From Acanthaster planci (taxonomy: Eukaryota; Echinodermata; Asteroidea; Valvatida; Acanthasteridae), in assembly GCF_001949145.1 (NCBI RefSeq), contig NW_019091385.1, positions 2,660,885 through 2,724,884 on the forward strand: a DNA stretch of 64,000 bases, written 5' to 3'. The notes below the pieces were generated by a model. The model had not been told where the DNA came from. It ran no database searches and saw only the letters and a list, made by a program, of their open reading frames with translations. How positions within the stretch are numbered: the first letter of the stretch is position 1; every line of letters begins with the position of its first letter. Below are positions 11,684 to 22,457 of this stretch, piece by piece. A program made the position numbers and the translations under genes.

Positions 11684-14600
11684 CTGCGCATTCAAAGAAG
11701 TAAACTAATTTCAAGGGGAAAGCAAACGTAATCCCTTCAACAGATGTTTTAAAAGTGGACCACATTTAGGCATTTCCATCGGGGAAGCAATTGGCGATAT
11801 CATGCGCATACAATTGATTATACTCTCATTCTTACAGGCCTTCCTTTGAATGCGAATCAACAAGCCATTTGAATTTATAGTGTCACCTCACTTGAGGGCT
11901 CGATAGCACAAGTACCGTGTAATGGAGAATTCAATGAATGCAACTGGTAAAAAATCTAGTTTCACTGCCTAACCTCTGAACCAGTGAATTCCATTAAAAA
12001 CATCACCTTATCTGAGGTACCAGCATATGCAGATTTACTAACAGTGAAATAAGTTTTCAAATATAGCATAGTGTGGTGGTGGTGTTTTTTTTTAGCCCCA
12101 ACAGTTCTCAGTTCTGTGAAGAACTGGAGTCTCTTTCTACCACTTACACCAATGAGCCTCTGGAACATCATGGACAGCATCAGCCAGTCCCGACTGACCA
12201 CCTCCAGCTCCAGGCTGAGCAGGCCCAGGGCCAGGGCCGAGGGCCGGAAGGTGGCCAGCTGGTGGTTGACCATGCACTGGCTCAGCCGGCCTGTCAGTAG
12301 GGATAGGTGACGGGAGGGGGTCATGTGACCCAAGGCAGTCAGCAGCTGAGGGGCCTGAGTTAACAGCATGGCATGGAACTGCAAAGACACAAACAGAAGG
12401 TTGAACATATTACCAGGGGGTATCTAGTGATTCCACACTACAATATGTGACATAATGAGTTCATCAACTGTGTAGCACGGGGGATAGTCCCTGATTGCTC
12501 GCAGTACAGCTGAAAACTCTCATCAAAATTTATGCGAGTTTCACTTTTTAATTCACTGAAATTGTTACTTATGAACTAATTTTCTCGAAATCAAGAAATT
12601 ATTACTTAGAAAATCAGCTTGCTATAATGGCTCTGGTTGACTTTTTATACAAGAAAAAAATTTTTGCTATTCAGAACTGGTTAAACCGTTTCGGATTAGT
12701 TTGGTGCGGTACTCCCGGTTCCCGAGAGGAATCACGGTTCCAAAAAAATTTGGAATCGGCTTCTCTGCTTTTGTGAAAAACCAGGTACCCCCCATCGGCG
12801 ATTCCACATTCAAAGAACTGACTCCAAACATCAAATCCGAGTCCAAGTCACCACTCAGGCAGGCCTACTGCACACGCCCATGAGTGACAACTCCAAAACA
12901 TCAAATCCTTATGTTTTTCCTGACATCTTTGCGAGCCGGTTCTGACTCAGAATTGCGATTCTTGGCTGGAGCCGGAACGGACTCTGAGAATTAAGGAGCC
13001 GCCTAAGCCTAATTCAGATCTAGAGAAAGTGTTGTCACTTTTGACAATTTGGTAAGTCCAAACTAAAAGCTTAGATTTTTGAAGTAATTTTGTAAGTTTT
13101 CCAATACATGAGGTAAACTACTGACCATACATGTTTTTCACCAGAATTATAGGATTTTGTCGCTGGAATCTGACCATGGCGCTACTTTTGAGATCCGGAA
13201 TTGGGGAAGTGACTGTACATCATCTATTCGCGCTGTTCCACGTACGTACATGTAACCCCTGAACCATCTGCTTGATGGCAAGTTCCGATTGGTTAAAAAA
13301 GGAAAATGCCCCAGAAAAAAATCAACTTTTGATGACTTCCTAACAGTGTTGTAGTCGAGTACTTTCCGAGTACCAACGTTCTCCGCAAAATACTGAACTG
13401 GGTAAGAGGGAATAAGGCCAGAGTGCACAGGCATTGGATGGTAAATGTGCAAAGGTATGATTACAAAATAAATGTTAGACTTCAGACACTCCCAGTTATG
13501 TAAAATTTAAGTTTTAAGGAGAAAAGTACTCAGAAAGTACTCCGCCGAGTACTTTGTACTTTTGTCCTAAAAAGTTAATTTTAATTAAACAGTGATGGTC
13601 TGAAGTCATTATGTTGCTTTGTAATTTTACCTTTATGCATGTACCANNNNNNNNNNNNNNNNNNNNNNNNNNNNNNNNNNNNNNNNNNNNNNNNNNNNNN
13701 NNNNTCAAAAACTACTCGACTACATCACTGCTTCCCAATAATAATCTTATCTTCATTTCAAATTGTTACCACGAGCAAATTAGATTCAAAGAGTCAGAAG
13801 AAAGTGCTCAGGAAATACCTCAGATTGCACCACGGAGCATCTAGAATCAGGACCCCACGCTGTAATGGCTTCGCACTCCGTGCTCGCATTGTGTGCCACC
13901 CTGCTATAATTTTAGGTTGTGGAGTACACTGAACAATATACCAAAACTTTATAGAACTATGCCACTCAACACTCACCCAAACTATTAAAAAAAAACAAAC
14001 AAACTGAGATAACATAAATACAAACAAGTTTTCAACTCACAATCTGCAGGAAGTCTAGTGGTGTCACAGTGGCAAGGTCCCACCTGAGCTTGTCCAGGAC
14101 AATGAGCTCCATTCGAAGTACCTCTCCCACTGAGAAACTGCAACCACTCCCCTGGACAAGATCCTCTGTAGCCGGGACATCCTGGCAGAAAGATGGGGGG
14201 GGGGGAAAGAGAAGAAAACTAGATAAATGTCAACCAAAACCCCGGCACTTTAAACTCAATACTTGAGATTTAATGTAACATCTACGCCTAATTTCATGGC
14301 GCTAACCTTTTAAGCCCAGAATTCTTAGTTTACAGGATGTATGCATGCGCACAAGCCAAAATTCCACACTAACCTGTGAAATACATTTGCCATAAGCACA
14401 GAATTTTCTGCTATGGTAAGTGTCGATTTTTTCGCTTGCAGTAAGCAGTGCCATGAAATTGGGCCCTAAATGGATGAAACTAGGCATCAAGTCAAGCAAG
14501 CACTGCCAATTAACTTCTACATAAAAAAATAAACGAATCACTGTTTTGCTATTTGTACATGTTTTCCTGCACGTGAGTCCGTAAAATTTGGATTGAGGGT

Positions 14601-17600
14601 AATTTACAATTACGAAAAAGCCCATTTTGCTTGCAGTTATCACGCATGTGGACCTTGCCTTCACTGAGCACTATTGCTCAATAAAGGCAACATGGTTTAA
14701 CAAGTTCCAACAATCAATGGTTTAGCAATGGATTTCTACCACATGTGAAATTAACAAGGCTAGTGAATAAATACCACACAAGAATAAATTGGCAGCAAAT
14801 GTTACCTCATCTTCTTCTCTTAGCTTGGCACCCAGGAAGAAACAACTGAAGGCAATGCATCTTAAATACTTGGGTCTTGCCTGTAAAAAGACAAACACAC
14901 AGTAAAAAAAAAAGGCAACAAAATCCACTGTTTCGGCTCAATGTGCAAAACTCATCAAAGCAATGTCGTCAACGGACCCACAATAAATGCTCATATCCTT
15001 TTCATATTTCAAATTGCTTGACAAAATTAACAAGGTGCTTTTATATTCTCAATTTAAATATATTCACTATTTCATTATATCCCTAGCAATTAGGCAATAA
15101 TTTTATGCACTCTGGTAGATGTAGACAAGAATAATTTAATATCCCTCTGCGAATAGGCGCACATGAAGCCTCAGCTGTCAAAACAGCTGTTGGCCGGAAA
15201 CCCATATTGACCAAGCCATCTTTCTAATGTAAATGAGTTTGTTATTGAAGGCAACACAAAGGACATACTGATGAGCGCATAGTGCACTGTAAGTCTTTGA
15301 CTGCACTGCATGCATGGATGTATTGATCTGACAGGGAGGCTGCGTGCTGACTGACTTTTCTTCCTTTGCATGTGATGTACATGTGATGACTACTGGTTAG
15401 CCTTGAAATATAACAAGTCATAAACATTTCCTATACTAAGGAATCTGATCTGTCCATATACACAGTGTCCCAGTGTTGTACACATGGTTGAACTGAAGCC
15501 TACCAACGGATTTTGCTAGCTCTCTCCATCTGTCACATGTTGTTGTCTTTGTTTCCCTTTCAAACTTTCCTGGGCTTAAATTTTCCCTGCCCTCTGAGAC
15601 TGCTACACAATCAGTGATTTATTATTAGATTCTAAAGACCTGGAGAGATTTTTTATTTAAGTTAAATGATCTCGTTTAACAAGTTTATGTAAGAAAACAA
15701 ATGCTACTACAAAGATATACTAGTACATATGTGGCACCATAAAAAAAAGAGGAACAAACTCCTAGACTGCAATGCATTAACACATGAACATTCATTGAAA
15801 TCAATGCCAAAAAGTTTATCCACATGCACTTTTGGCTGCAAATACTGCACGATTTGAATGTACATACATGTTTATAAAAGTTTTAAATGTATTCTTGCTT
15901 TCCCTTCTCTGGTGTAAATGCACAGCGTACAATGGCACATATATAGAACACAACAGGAATTCTTAAAAGATCAGGCAGTTTTGCAGGCATTCTGTATTGT
16001 GCCAGCAAGACCACTCATTCGTGACAAAGACATGAATATCAGTAAATTTATACATTCACACACCGCACAGCAGTAACTTTAAAAAGTGTACATCAGATCT
16101 TTTATTTGGGGCCTTTGTGGAAAGAGAGTTTTCTGAAAAATAGGAGATGACCGTGTCTGGACCCAACAATACTTGTCTGTTGGTTTGGGGATTTCCTTTT
16201 GGCATCTCTCTGTCATGATGAAATCCTCTGGGGGAACCTGCAACNAACCACCCATACTGGACTTTGCGCACAGAGGCTGTTGGACTTTTCTTTCTGAGGT
16301 ATGCCAAACCTAATGCAAAAGCCAGCTGTTATGGGCCTACCAGACCTATCCCCACAGAATTAAACACTTTACTACTGTTTAATTCTATAAAGTTGGGGAA
16401 GGTTAGGGTTAACCATTGCGGATTGATCCGCTATGTACTGGAAACTGAGTACACGAAGAAGTACAGGTACATTTTGACAGGAAAGTGACCACAAATATGC
16501 CTGTTGGATTTCACAAAATATGTGCGACGTCAAGCACAGACTTGCTACGGATCACCTTTGGCCGACATACATGTACATTTACACTGTGTTCACACTGCTT
16601 GTGTCTTTGCACTACACCAAGCTGACAGGCAGAGAATTCAACAGACAAACTGTAATGGAGCCAAAATGCCAACGGCTGCACTTTGACCTGTGACTAAACA
16701 CTCGATGCAAACGAATGCAATACAATCATCTGTATTCTTCACAGTGCATACACACACACACACACGCACTGTCTATTCAGAAAAAAAAGTCCAAGCATGT
16801 CAAAAGATCAGATTTTTCAGAGCAGCTTTGACTAATGTCAATTTCAATGTCTACTTCATTTCACGATACATGTAGTAATACACTTTTGAATTTATCAAGA
16901 CTTAGACTTTGGCATTCCATTAGGAATAGGATATATAAAGAAATACAGTTTATTATTACAAGTGTGGCAGAAACATTATCCCTTGGTCATCATCATTTCA
17001 AAATATTGTATGATTGCTGCAAGTGAAGATGCCTATGTACACGGACCCCTCTTATTTTATAGCAGGTGTTGCTCTGACTGCTGTGAAAACAAATTACCTC
17101 GTTCAACAAACTCACGCAGGTGTCCATTCCTGTGGGTGTTACATGCAAGCCTATTTACAAGCAACCTCCAATTTCAAAGCAAATGTACTTTTGAATGTAT
17201 CTTACCTTAACAGCCATGAGGAACCGGTCTAGCAGTCCAGTGCTTTGCATGAATGTTTCAGGGCAATACCTGAATTTCTGGTTCCATTCAAGCAGCCACT
17301 TCACTGCTTCATCCCTCTGACTAGGCTGGATCTCATTCTCCTTGAAAACAAAATTAGATCATGAAAAACTTTCTTCCAGCAGTTAAAGTTTACAGACTCA
17401 CTGTAGAAATATAAAAATCTGCAAGTGTGCAGGTCTCCCAGGCTTTAAGCTGGTTACACAGAAAATTGATCCCAAAACGACTCTGACAGAAAAACTGACC
17501 TGTTTTCAACCTTTCAACAGGAAATTTTGTGCCTACTTTCTTGATGATATTTAAGATAAAAAAAAGAGTTTATTCCCCAAAACAATTGAAGTTTCTCCCT

Positions 17601-19218
17601 TAGTACACTTCACACATGCAACACAGATCTCTCTCGTAATTTTTTCATATCCTCAAATTGACACTTTGTGTTTCTGTCAAAATAAAATTTATAAATTCAC
17701 TGCTAGTGGGGAACGATTGTAGAAAGTGGCAAAAACACAAATATCTATATGCAGATACTCAAAGCTGTTGCTTTTAACCTCAATTTGACAGTTGCCATGC
17801 GACATCAAAGTGTGCAAATCAAATGATGATGTATGATCATCAAATCTCAGCATGCAATCAAAGCTAATGGCTGTTGACCTTAACATTGGCGAGAACTTCA
17901 TTACTTGGTCCATGATGAGAGCTCTAGCATTTTATAATTAGTACCTCAGAACAGCAATAGCATATGCCTGCTTTTTCTGCGCAACACATTTAACAGGGTT
18001 TGGCCTTAATGCTGGTCAGCCAGCCAAATTTGAGTAAAAACCGAAGATACCTCCAAAATAAGAGAAAAACTATGCACTCAGCTCTGAATGTAGCCTCCAT
18101 CACTTTTGAAAGAACTATCCTGAACTGGAAATTATCAGTCCCAAATTCGGGATTTATAGAAATATTCCTATGATCCCTCTTGATTATGGCATATCTTATT
18201 GTAAACACTCCATAGGTTCACAAAATATTAATGAGCTTACACGCAGAAATACAACTATTTGGTGGAATACACCCCACAGGTACTGGACACAGTCTAGAAC
18301 GAACATGTTGTGTGTGTACATTTCGCTGGGCGTTCATGTACAGTACATATGTGCGTGTACATGTGCATTCGGCATAAAACGTACATGTATGTACATAAAC
18401 TGTTCATAATGATATGTATTTTTTTCTGTCTCTTGGATTATGAATAAAACAACCATTTTCAGCAGGTAACCACTTGTGTGTTTAATTTGCTTGAGTAGAG
18501 TTATACTCAGGAATATTCCGGAAATTCATAATTCCCATGGCCATTTACATGTACATATATGGTTACTCATCAACAATTAAACAACAGTCAGCACTGAGTG
18601 CATACTGTTATGCATGATGTTTGGAGCAGAAAACACTAGTGCCAAAAAGACTGTTGAAATGTGGGGGAAGACACAGACTAGTGAAAATGCTGGCGGACTA
18701 GTAAAAAGCCATCACTGCTGGTCAGGCTGGTAAGTGAGAAAAAAAGTTAAGGGCAAACCTGTTTAATCAGGCCTGTATTTTATCATCCTTTCACTTCAAT
18801 GAATGCTTGAGTTGACCTGTAATCTCACAGATGCAAGTCAACTTTGCATGGTGCTTTCGCTGTTTCATCTCAATATTCATTCTGTAATAATGCCAAGCAG
18901 ACGTGTACGAGTAGCAATTATTTTACATCACTAAAATTAAGTTAATTTAACACGGGTCTATCTGACAACTGGCTTTCTTGAGAAGGCATCTCCTAATCCT
19001 AAAACAGTTATTCTCACAAGGTTCTAAGGAAAAAAAAAAAAGAATTTGCTCATTCTTAAAACTGTTGCCACGTTAAGTAATTAAAATGATATTCATACCT
19101 CTCCCTGGGGCTGTTTGAGAAGAACAGGCCTCCACAACTGTTGCTCCTTGTTCAGGGCCTCAGAGAGCATGCCGAACAGCATGCTCCCCTGAAGCCCCTT
19201 CCCTGAGGAACGTAACAT
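11291..19218 (-). CDS. CCNI: Cyclin I, complete gene, 6 coding exons
   Basis: This gene encodes an atypical cyclin of the cyclin I/G group, 364 aa against 377 in human CCNI. Six exons join with all introns in phase 0: 19218-19099, 17340-17206, 14880-14806, 14181-14041, 12378-12148 and 11683-11291. The N-terminal cyclin box (about residues 46-150) includes [40 protein letters not shown] and [15 protein letters not shown], each with a clear counterpart in vertebrate cyclin I. A second helical fold follows (158-234). The acidic, Pro/His-rich tail keeps two cyclin I signatures, [12 protein letters not shown] (302-313) and [10 protein letters not shown] at the terminus. The ATG at 19218 aligns with the human start to within two residues. 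Vertebrate cyclin I is known to partner CDK5; whether that holds here is inference. Antisense frames over these exons are shadows. Confidence 0.95.
12148..12378 (-). CDS. CCNI: Cyclin I exon 5 (residues 158-234)
   Basis: The acceptor tgtctttgcag precedes TTC at 12378. The donor is GTAAGT after GGT at 12148. An alternative donor two bases earlier (G|GTGTAAG) would break the frame. It encodes [13 protein letters not shown] through [13 protein letters not shown], aligning throughout with the second cyclin fold of vertebrate cyclin I (FHAIAV ... SLEMEKLIPDWL). 77 codons. Confidence 0.95.
13344..13730. mobile_element. Non-autonomous hAT transposon (MITE)
   Basis: The element starts cagtgttgtagtcgagtact and ends with the complement of cagtgatgtagtcgagtagt, 18 of 20 matching. 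The CAGTG start is characteristic of hAT elements. It is flanked by an 8-bp target duplication, cttcctaa (13336-13343) and cttcccaa (13731-13738), one mismatch. The interior repeats agtact strings (13525-13562) and contains a 58-base N gap, so the true length is uncertain. No transposase frame is visible. Confidence 0.88.
13647..13704. other. Assembly gap (58 N)
   Basis: Run of N inside the hAT MITE; translations across it are meaningless. Confidence 0.99.
14041..14181 (-). CDS. CCNI: Cyclin I exon 4 (residues 111-157)
   Basis: The acceptor ctttctgccag precedes GAT at 14181; the donor GTGAGT follows ATT at 14041. It encodes [10 protein letters not shown] to [26 protein letters not shown], the end of the cyclin box, aligning with human ILRMERIILDKLNWDLHTAT. 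47 codons, phase 0. The 624-bp intron to exon 3 (14805-14182) has a short G homopolymer near the acceptor and nothing else noted. Confidence 0.96.
14806..14880 (-). CDS. CCNI: Cyclin I exon 3 (residues 86-110)
   Basis: The acceptor tgtctttttacag precedes GCA at 14880; the donor GTAACA follows GAG at 14806. The 25 codons [20 protein letters not shown] plus REEDE are the cyclin box segment matching human HPKYLSCIAISCFFLAAK. It is shorter than a typical ORF cut-off and is found by family and splice signals. Confidence 0.96.
14881..17205 (-). other. CCNI: Cyclin I intron 2
   Basis: A 2.3-kb intron with a (CA)8 microsatellite at 16750-16765 and a single N at 16245. No extra exon or identifiable transposon was found. 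Confidence 0.7.
16750..16765. repeat. (AC)8 microsatellite
   Basis: Uninterrupted AC/CA dinucleotide run. Confidence 0.9.
17206..17340 (-). CDS. CCNI: Cyclin I exon 2 (residues 41-85)
   Basis: The acceptor attttgttttcaag precedes GAG at 17340; the donor GTAAGA follows AAG at 17206. The 45 codons open the cyclin box: [39 protein letters not shown]. Human cyclin I has SPSQRDEVIQWL and LYPETFALASSLLDRFL at the same places. Confidence 0.96.
17341..19098 (-). other. CCNI: Cyclin I intron 1
   Basis: A 1.76-kb intron, A+T-rich, with scattered TACATGTA strings around 18300-18560. No exon or defined mobile element was seen. Confidence 0.6.
19099..19218 (-). CDS. CCNI: Cyclin I exon 1, coding part (residues 1-40)
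   Basis: The start ATG is at 19218 and the donor GTATGA follows GAG at 19099. It encodes [20 protein letters not shown] then [11 protein letters not shown], aligning with the human N-terminus (LSFLLEKAITREAQMW). The exon itself starts at 19249, after the acceptor attgttttcag, so 31 bases of 5'UTR precede the ATG. The frame is open to that acceptor, so an upstream coding exon is possible but not needed. Confidence 0.9.
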
Positions 19219-19249
19219 GGCCCACCCCACACACAGCAACCACCGGCAC

Positions 19250-22200
19250 CTGAAAACAATTATATACAACTAGGTTTACTTCAGGAAGATTAAATATATA
19301 AAAAGCTAATGAGTAACAATCAGATATTGCCCAAAAATTTTGTGCGCCTATGCGAAAGGGATGAAATGGGTTGCAGCATCAAGGCTCTACATCTTGATCT
19401 AGAAAGTGGTATGAATGTTCGATGATCCCAAGTACATGTAAATCAGTGTAGAAGCCTAAATGAATGGCAGATTCCCACAGAATCCTTAAGTGGACACAGA
19501 CAATTTTAGCACTGTTTTGGGGGTGAATCTGGGCATTCTGATTTGAGGTACGAGCTTGGCTGCACATGTACTGTCAGGCCCCCTAAATTTACGCAGTCTT
19601 ATTTCTACACACTCACCTTTCAGTGAACGTTTCTTGGCGTGCACCCTATTGAACAGCCAGCAGTCACTAGTATCGTTTGTCCGTGTTTAAAAGTTTTGCA
19701 AATGACCCCAAAATGTTGGAAATTAATCCTTTTATCTTAGTCTATGTGTAAAAGAAATAAACAACCCTTTTTTGGGCAAATTTTCCCGACACAAATACTT
19801 GACTTCGCGTCGTGAGTCCCAACTAAAAGTTCTTTGTGTCATCTTGGTGTCAACCCTTCAGGGTTCCAAACAGGACCCTTCACTTATATTTGAAGTTTCA
19901 AAATGTTAATTTTTTGTTTATGTTGTCAGGTGAGTGAATGTGAATAAAAATTAGTGGTGGATACACTTTTAGTGTTCGTTTTTCATTTTGTCCAAGAAGA
20001 GAGCTAGATTACTTGGGTTGATACTGGGTTGCCCATATTCATGAATAAAGGTAATCCATGGTGGGATATGCACAAATCTGATTAAAGTGAAAGGGCACAG
20101 ACATAAACCCAAGGGTGTGGGGGGTGTGGAAGGTATTTTCGGAGGACATTTCTCTTCTCTTACAAAATCATTTGTTCACGATTATGATTACAGATTTACT
20201 TTTTGAGGGGACTTGGAGACAAGGTGGATGGTTAATATAGAGTCATGGGGTGCACAGAAGAGGGGACAGACCACTGGAAGATACAGGGTACCATATTCAG
20301 TGCTGGGCTACTGAAGCCTGTCAAAACTGACAAGTAAATAAGAAAAGGACACATTAAGGGACTTTACTTGTAATTTATTATGCTAGGGTGTCAAATAGAG
20401 ACAGACCGAGGAACCTCATATCATAAAAAGCAACTGTTCTTTATTAAAATTCACATCCCATTACTGATTTAAGAAAGTTATTCAAATGAACTGGAAATGA
20501 CTACTGGAAGATTTGCAATTTGAAGCTGTTTAAATTGCTTTAAAAATTAAAAAAATATGTGCTGTTGCGATGCCAAACACCAGGACTCGCTCTTTCAATA
20601 AATATATCTTGTGTAGAATGTCTTGGCCACCATAGATTTCAAAGGCTGCCAGCTGCGTAGATTTCGGCAGCAATTTTTACACACACGTGGTCGTACCCAC
20701 TAAAATTTAAAGCTGCCTGGGCACACAAAAAAATTACATATTGTGTGAATTGCTTCGATGACAGACTGTGAGTTGTAGAACTCAAATCACCTCCAAGAAA
20801 TTTCAACTGCATTGTAGTTTTCTGGAAATCTTGTTTCAAAACCTTAGGTGTGTAGAAATAAGAGGACCAAGGATATATTGATTGAAATCGATTAATGGAA
20901 GGGAAGCGTGGGAGGAAATATATGTAGTTATGAAAATGATGAAGTGTTCTTGGACTTTACTATTGTCAACTATGTTAAAAATGTCTTAAAACAGTGTCTT
21001 ACTAGCCGGAAGAAAGCAAAAACATGCATGTCCAGAACAGTTCAATTTAGGAGGGAAAAATCAAATTGTTTACTTAGAAAACAGAATTTTTCAGACCAGT
21101 CCCATACTCCATAGGGTTTGTGCACAGGGTGTCAAGTGGCGTTTGTAAATGGAACTCTTTCCTCAAAATGTTTAAATAGACGATTCATAGAGTCCTAACT
21201 ACTAGGACTAGTAGTAGGGGTGTAGTAGGCCAAATGGTACAAATTCCTTCCGAATTCTCCACCCAAGAGATTAACAACGATGTCTGTAACTAATGGTTTT
21301 CCGCCAAACATTTTAACCCATGCACATTTGAATTTAAAAATAGGCCTAGGCCTAATTAATTTCAGCATCCAATGTCATAAACAACGTCTCTGCCTAAGAA
21401 CCAATGAGATATCCGAAATAAATCAGATAATTTGAGAATATATCATGACATATTTCGACGTTATTCCCTGGGCATGCTAGGCCTCCTCGCCTACTTGTTT
21501 GTTCAGGCATGGCAGTTGGGCAGCAGTTGTCAACATTCATGACATTGGTATTACAAACATGACAAAGTACAGATCGCGAAAAAATTACCTTCTGCCCTGA
21601 ACAGCGACACATGCAACAGCTGAACGAATCAGCGTTATCCATAAGCGTCTGTGAAGACTCCTAGCCCCAATTAGCACATCTTAGCATTCATTTTCACCTA
21701 ATAACTGCTCCAAATTTCGGAAGAAAAAAAAAGGAAAGATTCGCCCGTTGTCAACGACGAAGCACAGCTGATCTACACGTACATTTTTAACCAAGACCAA
21801 TCCTGTTTACAAATCCAATCAACGGATATCCATCCGCTAAAGGTAGATCCGTGAGAAATAAACACCCCTTTCTTTGTTTAAACCTTTCTTGTATCAGGTA
21901 ATACAGCTTTACGGGGGAAAAAGAAAAATCAACGACAGAAGTCAAAATTTATGCCACATATTCTAGAAATGGTTCGGTAGAACTACTTCTTTTTAGTGGA
22001 TTGAGTGGCAGTGAGGAGTCACAGCAACATGCATTACGCGCGTGTACTGTAAGCACGTACGAACATGTACATGTACATGTACGTAATGTATGTATGAAGT
22101 ACAGTACAATTACATGTTAAACGCTTAGCCTAGCCAGCTGGCCGGATGAGCGGCAGTCAGCTAGTTCCAATCCAATTAATTTCTTTGCCCGCACTCTGTT

Positions 22201-22436
22201 TCCTTGCTCTTTGATCAGACAAACAGGCAGGTTGTCTGGTTATTTGTCCACCATTTTTTCACCTTTATAACAAACTAAATAAATAATGCTATTTCGTGTA
22301 ACTCCAAAAACATGGCCAATTGGCTACAAAAATTAACCTGCTTTGACAGGTCAGCCCGCCAATTTTAAACCGGCAGTTCATTGTTGTGACAATCAGTACT
22401 AGTAGTATTCATCCACACTGCACACCGCACGCCGTT
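19250..22436 (-). other. Upstream region or 5'UTR intron of cyclin I
   Basis: The acceptor at 19250-19251 shows that at least one untranslated exon lies further right. A possible first-exon donor is the minus-strand AAG|GTAATT near 21588, preceded by a short ATG frame at 21642. That frame does not join in phase to the cyclin start and would be an upstream ORF. An ATGTAC tandem run is at 22063-22082. No other gene is recognised. Confidence 0.3.
22063..22082. repeat. (ATGTAC)n microsatellite
   Basis: A 20-bp run of the self-complementary unit ATGTAC. Identical-phase runs occur at 45977-45996 and 49188-49207. Confidence 0.85.
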
Positions 22437-22457
22437 GCCCGTGCGCAGGCTCCGCCC
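22437..22457 (-). promoter_or_regulatory. Candidate cyclin I promoter core (GC box, NRF1-like)
   Basis: The minus strand reads GGGCGGA (GC box, 22457-22451) followed by GCCTGCGCACGGGC (22450-22437), close to an NRF1 site (TGCGCA core). It is one of few CpG-dense spots between the DCLK and cyclin I genes and lies upstream of the cyclin I 5' acceptor. Assignment to cyclin I is by position only. Confidence 0.3.

Larger units (their letters stand above)
12379..14040 (-). other. CCNI: Cyclin I intron 5 with a hAT MITE
   Basis: A 1.66-kb intron. Its middle holds a hAT-type MITE (13344-13730) with an assembly gap inside. The stretch 12692-13016 is unusually G+C-rich with echoing ggttcc/ggaacc strings and may be another decayed element, but I could not define its ends. 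Confidence 0.6.

Noticed and set aside
12692-13016. Possible transposon in cyclin I intron 5
   Set aside because: It is G+C-rich with echoing ggttcc and ggaacc strings and weakly similar ends, but termini and target duplication could not be defined.
21588-21642. First coding exon for cyclin I (ATG at 21642, donor AAG|GTAATT)
   Set aside because: Its end phase does not fit the frame entering the exon at 19249, and the ATG at 19218 already matches the family start. At most it is an upstream ORF in an untranslated exon.
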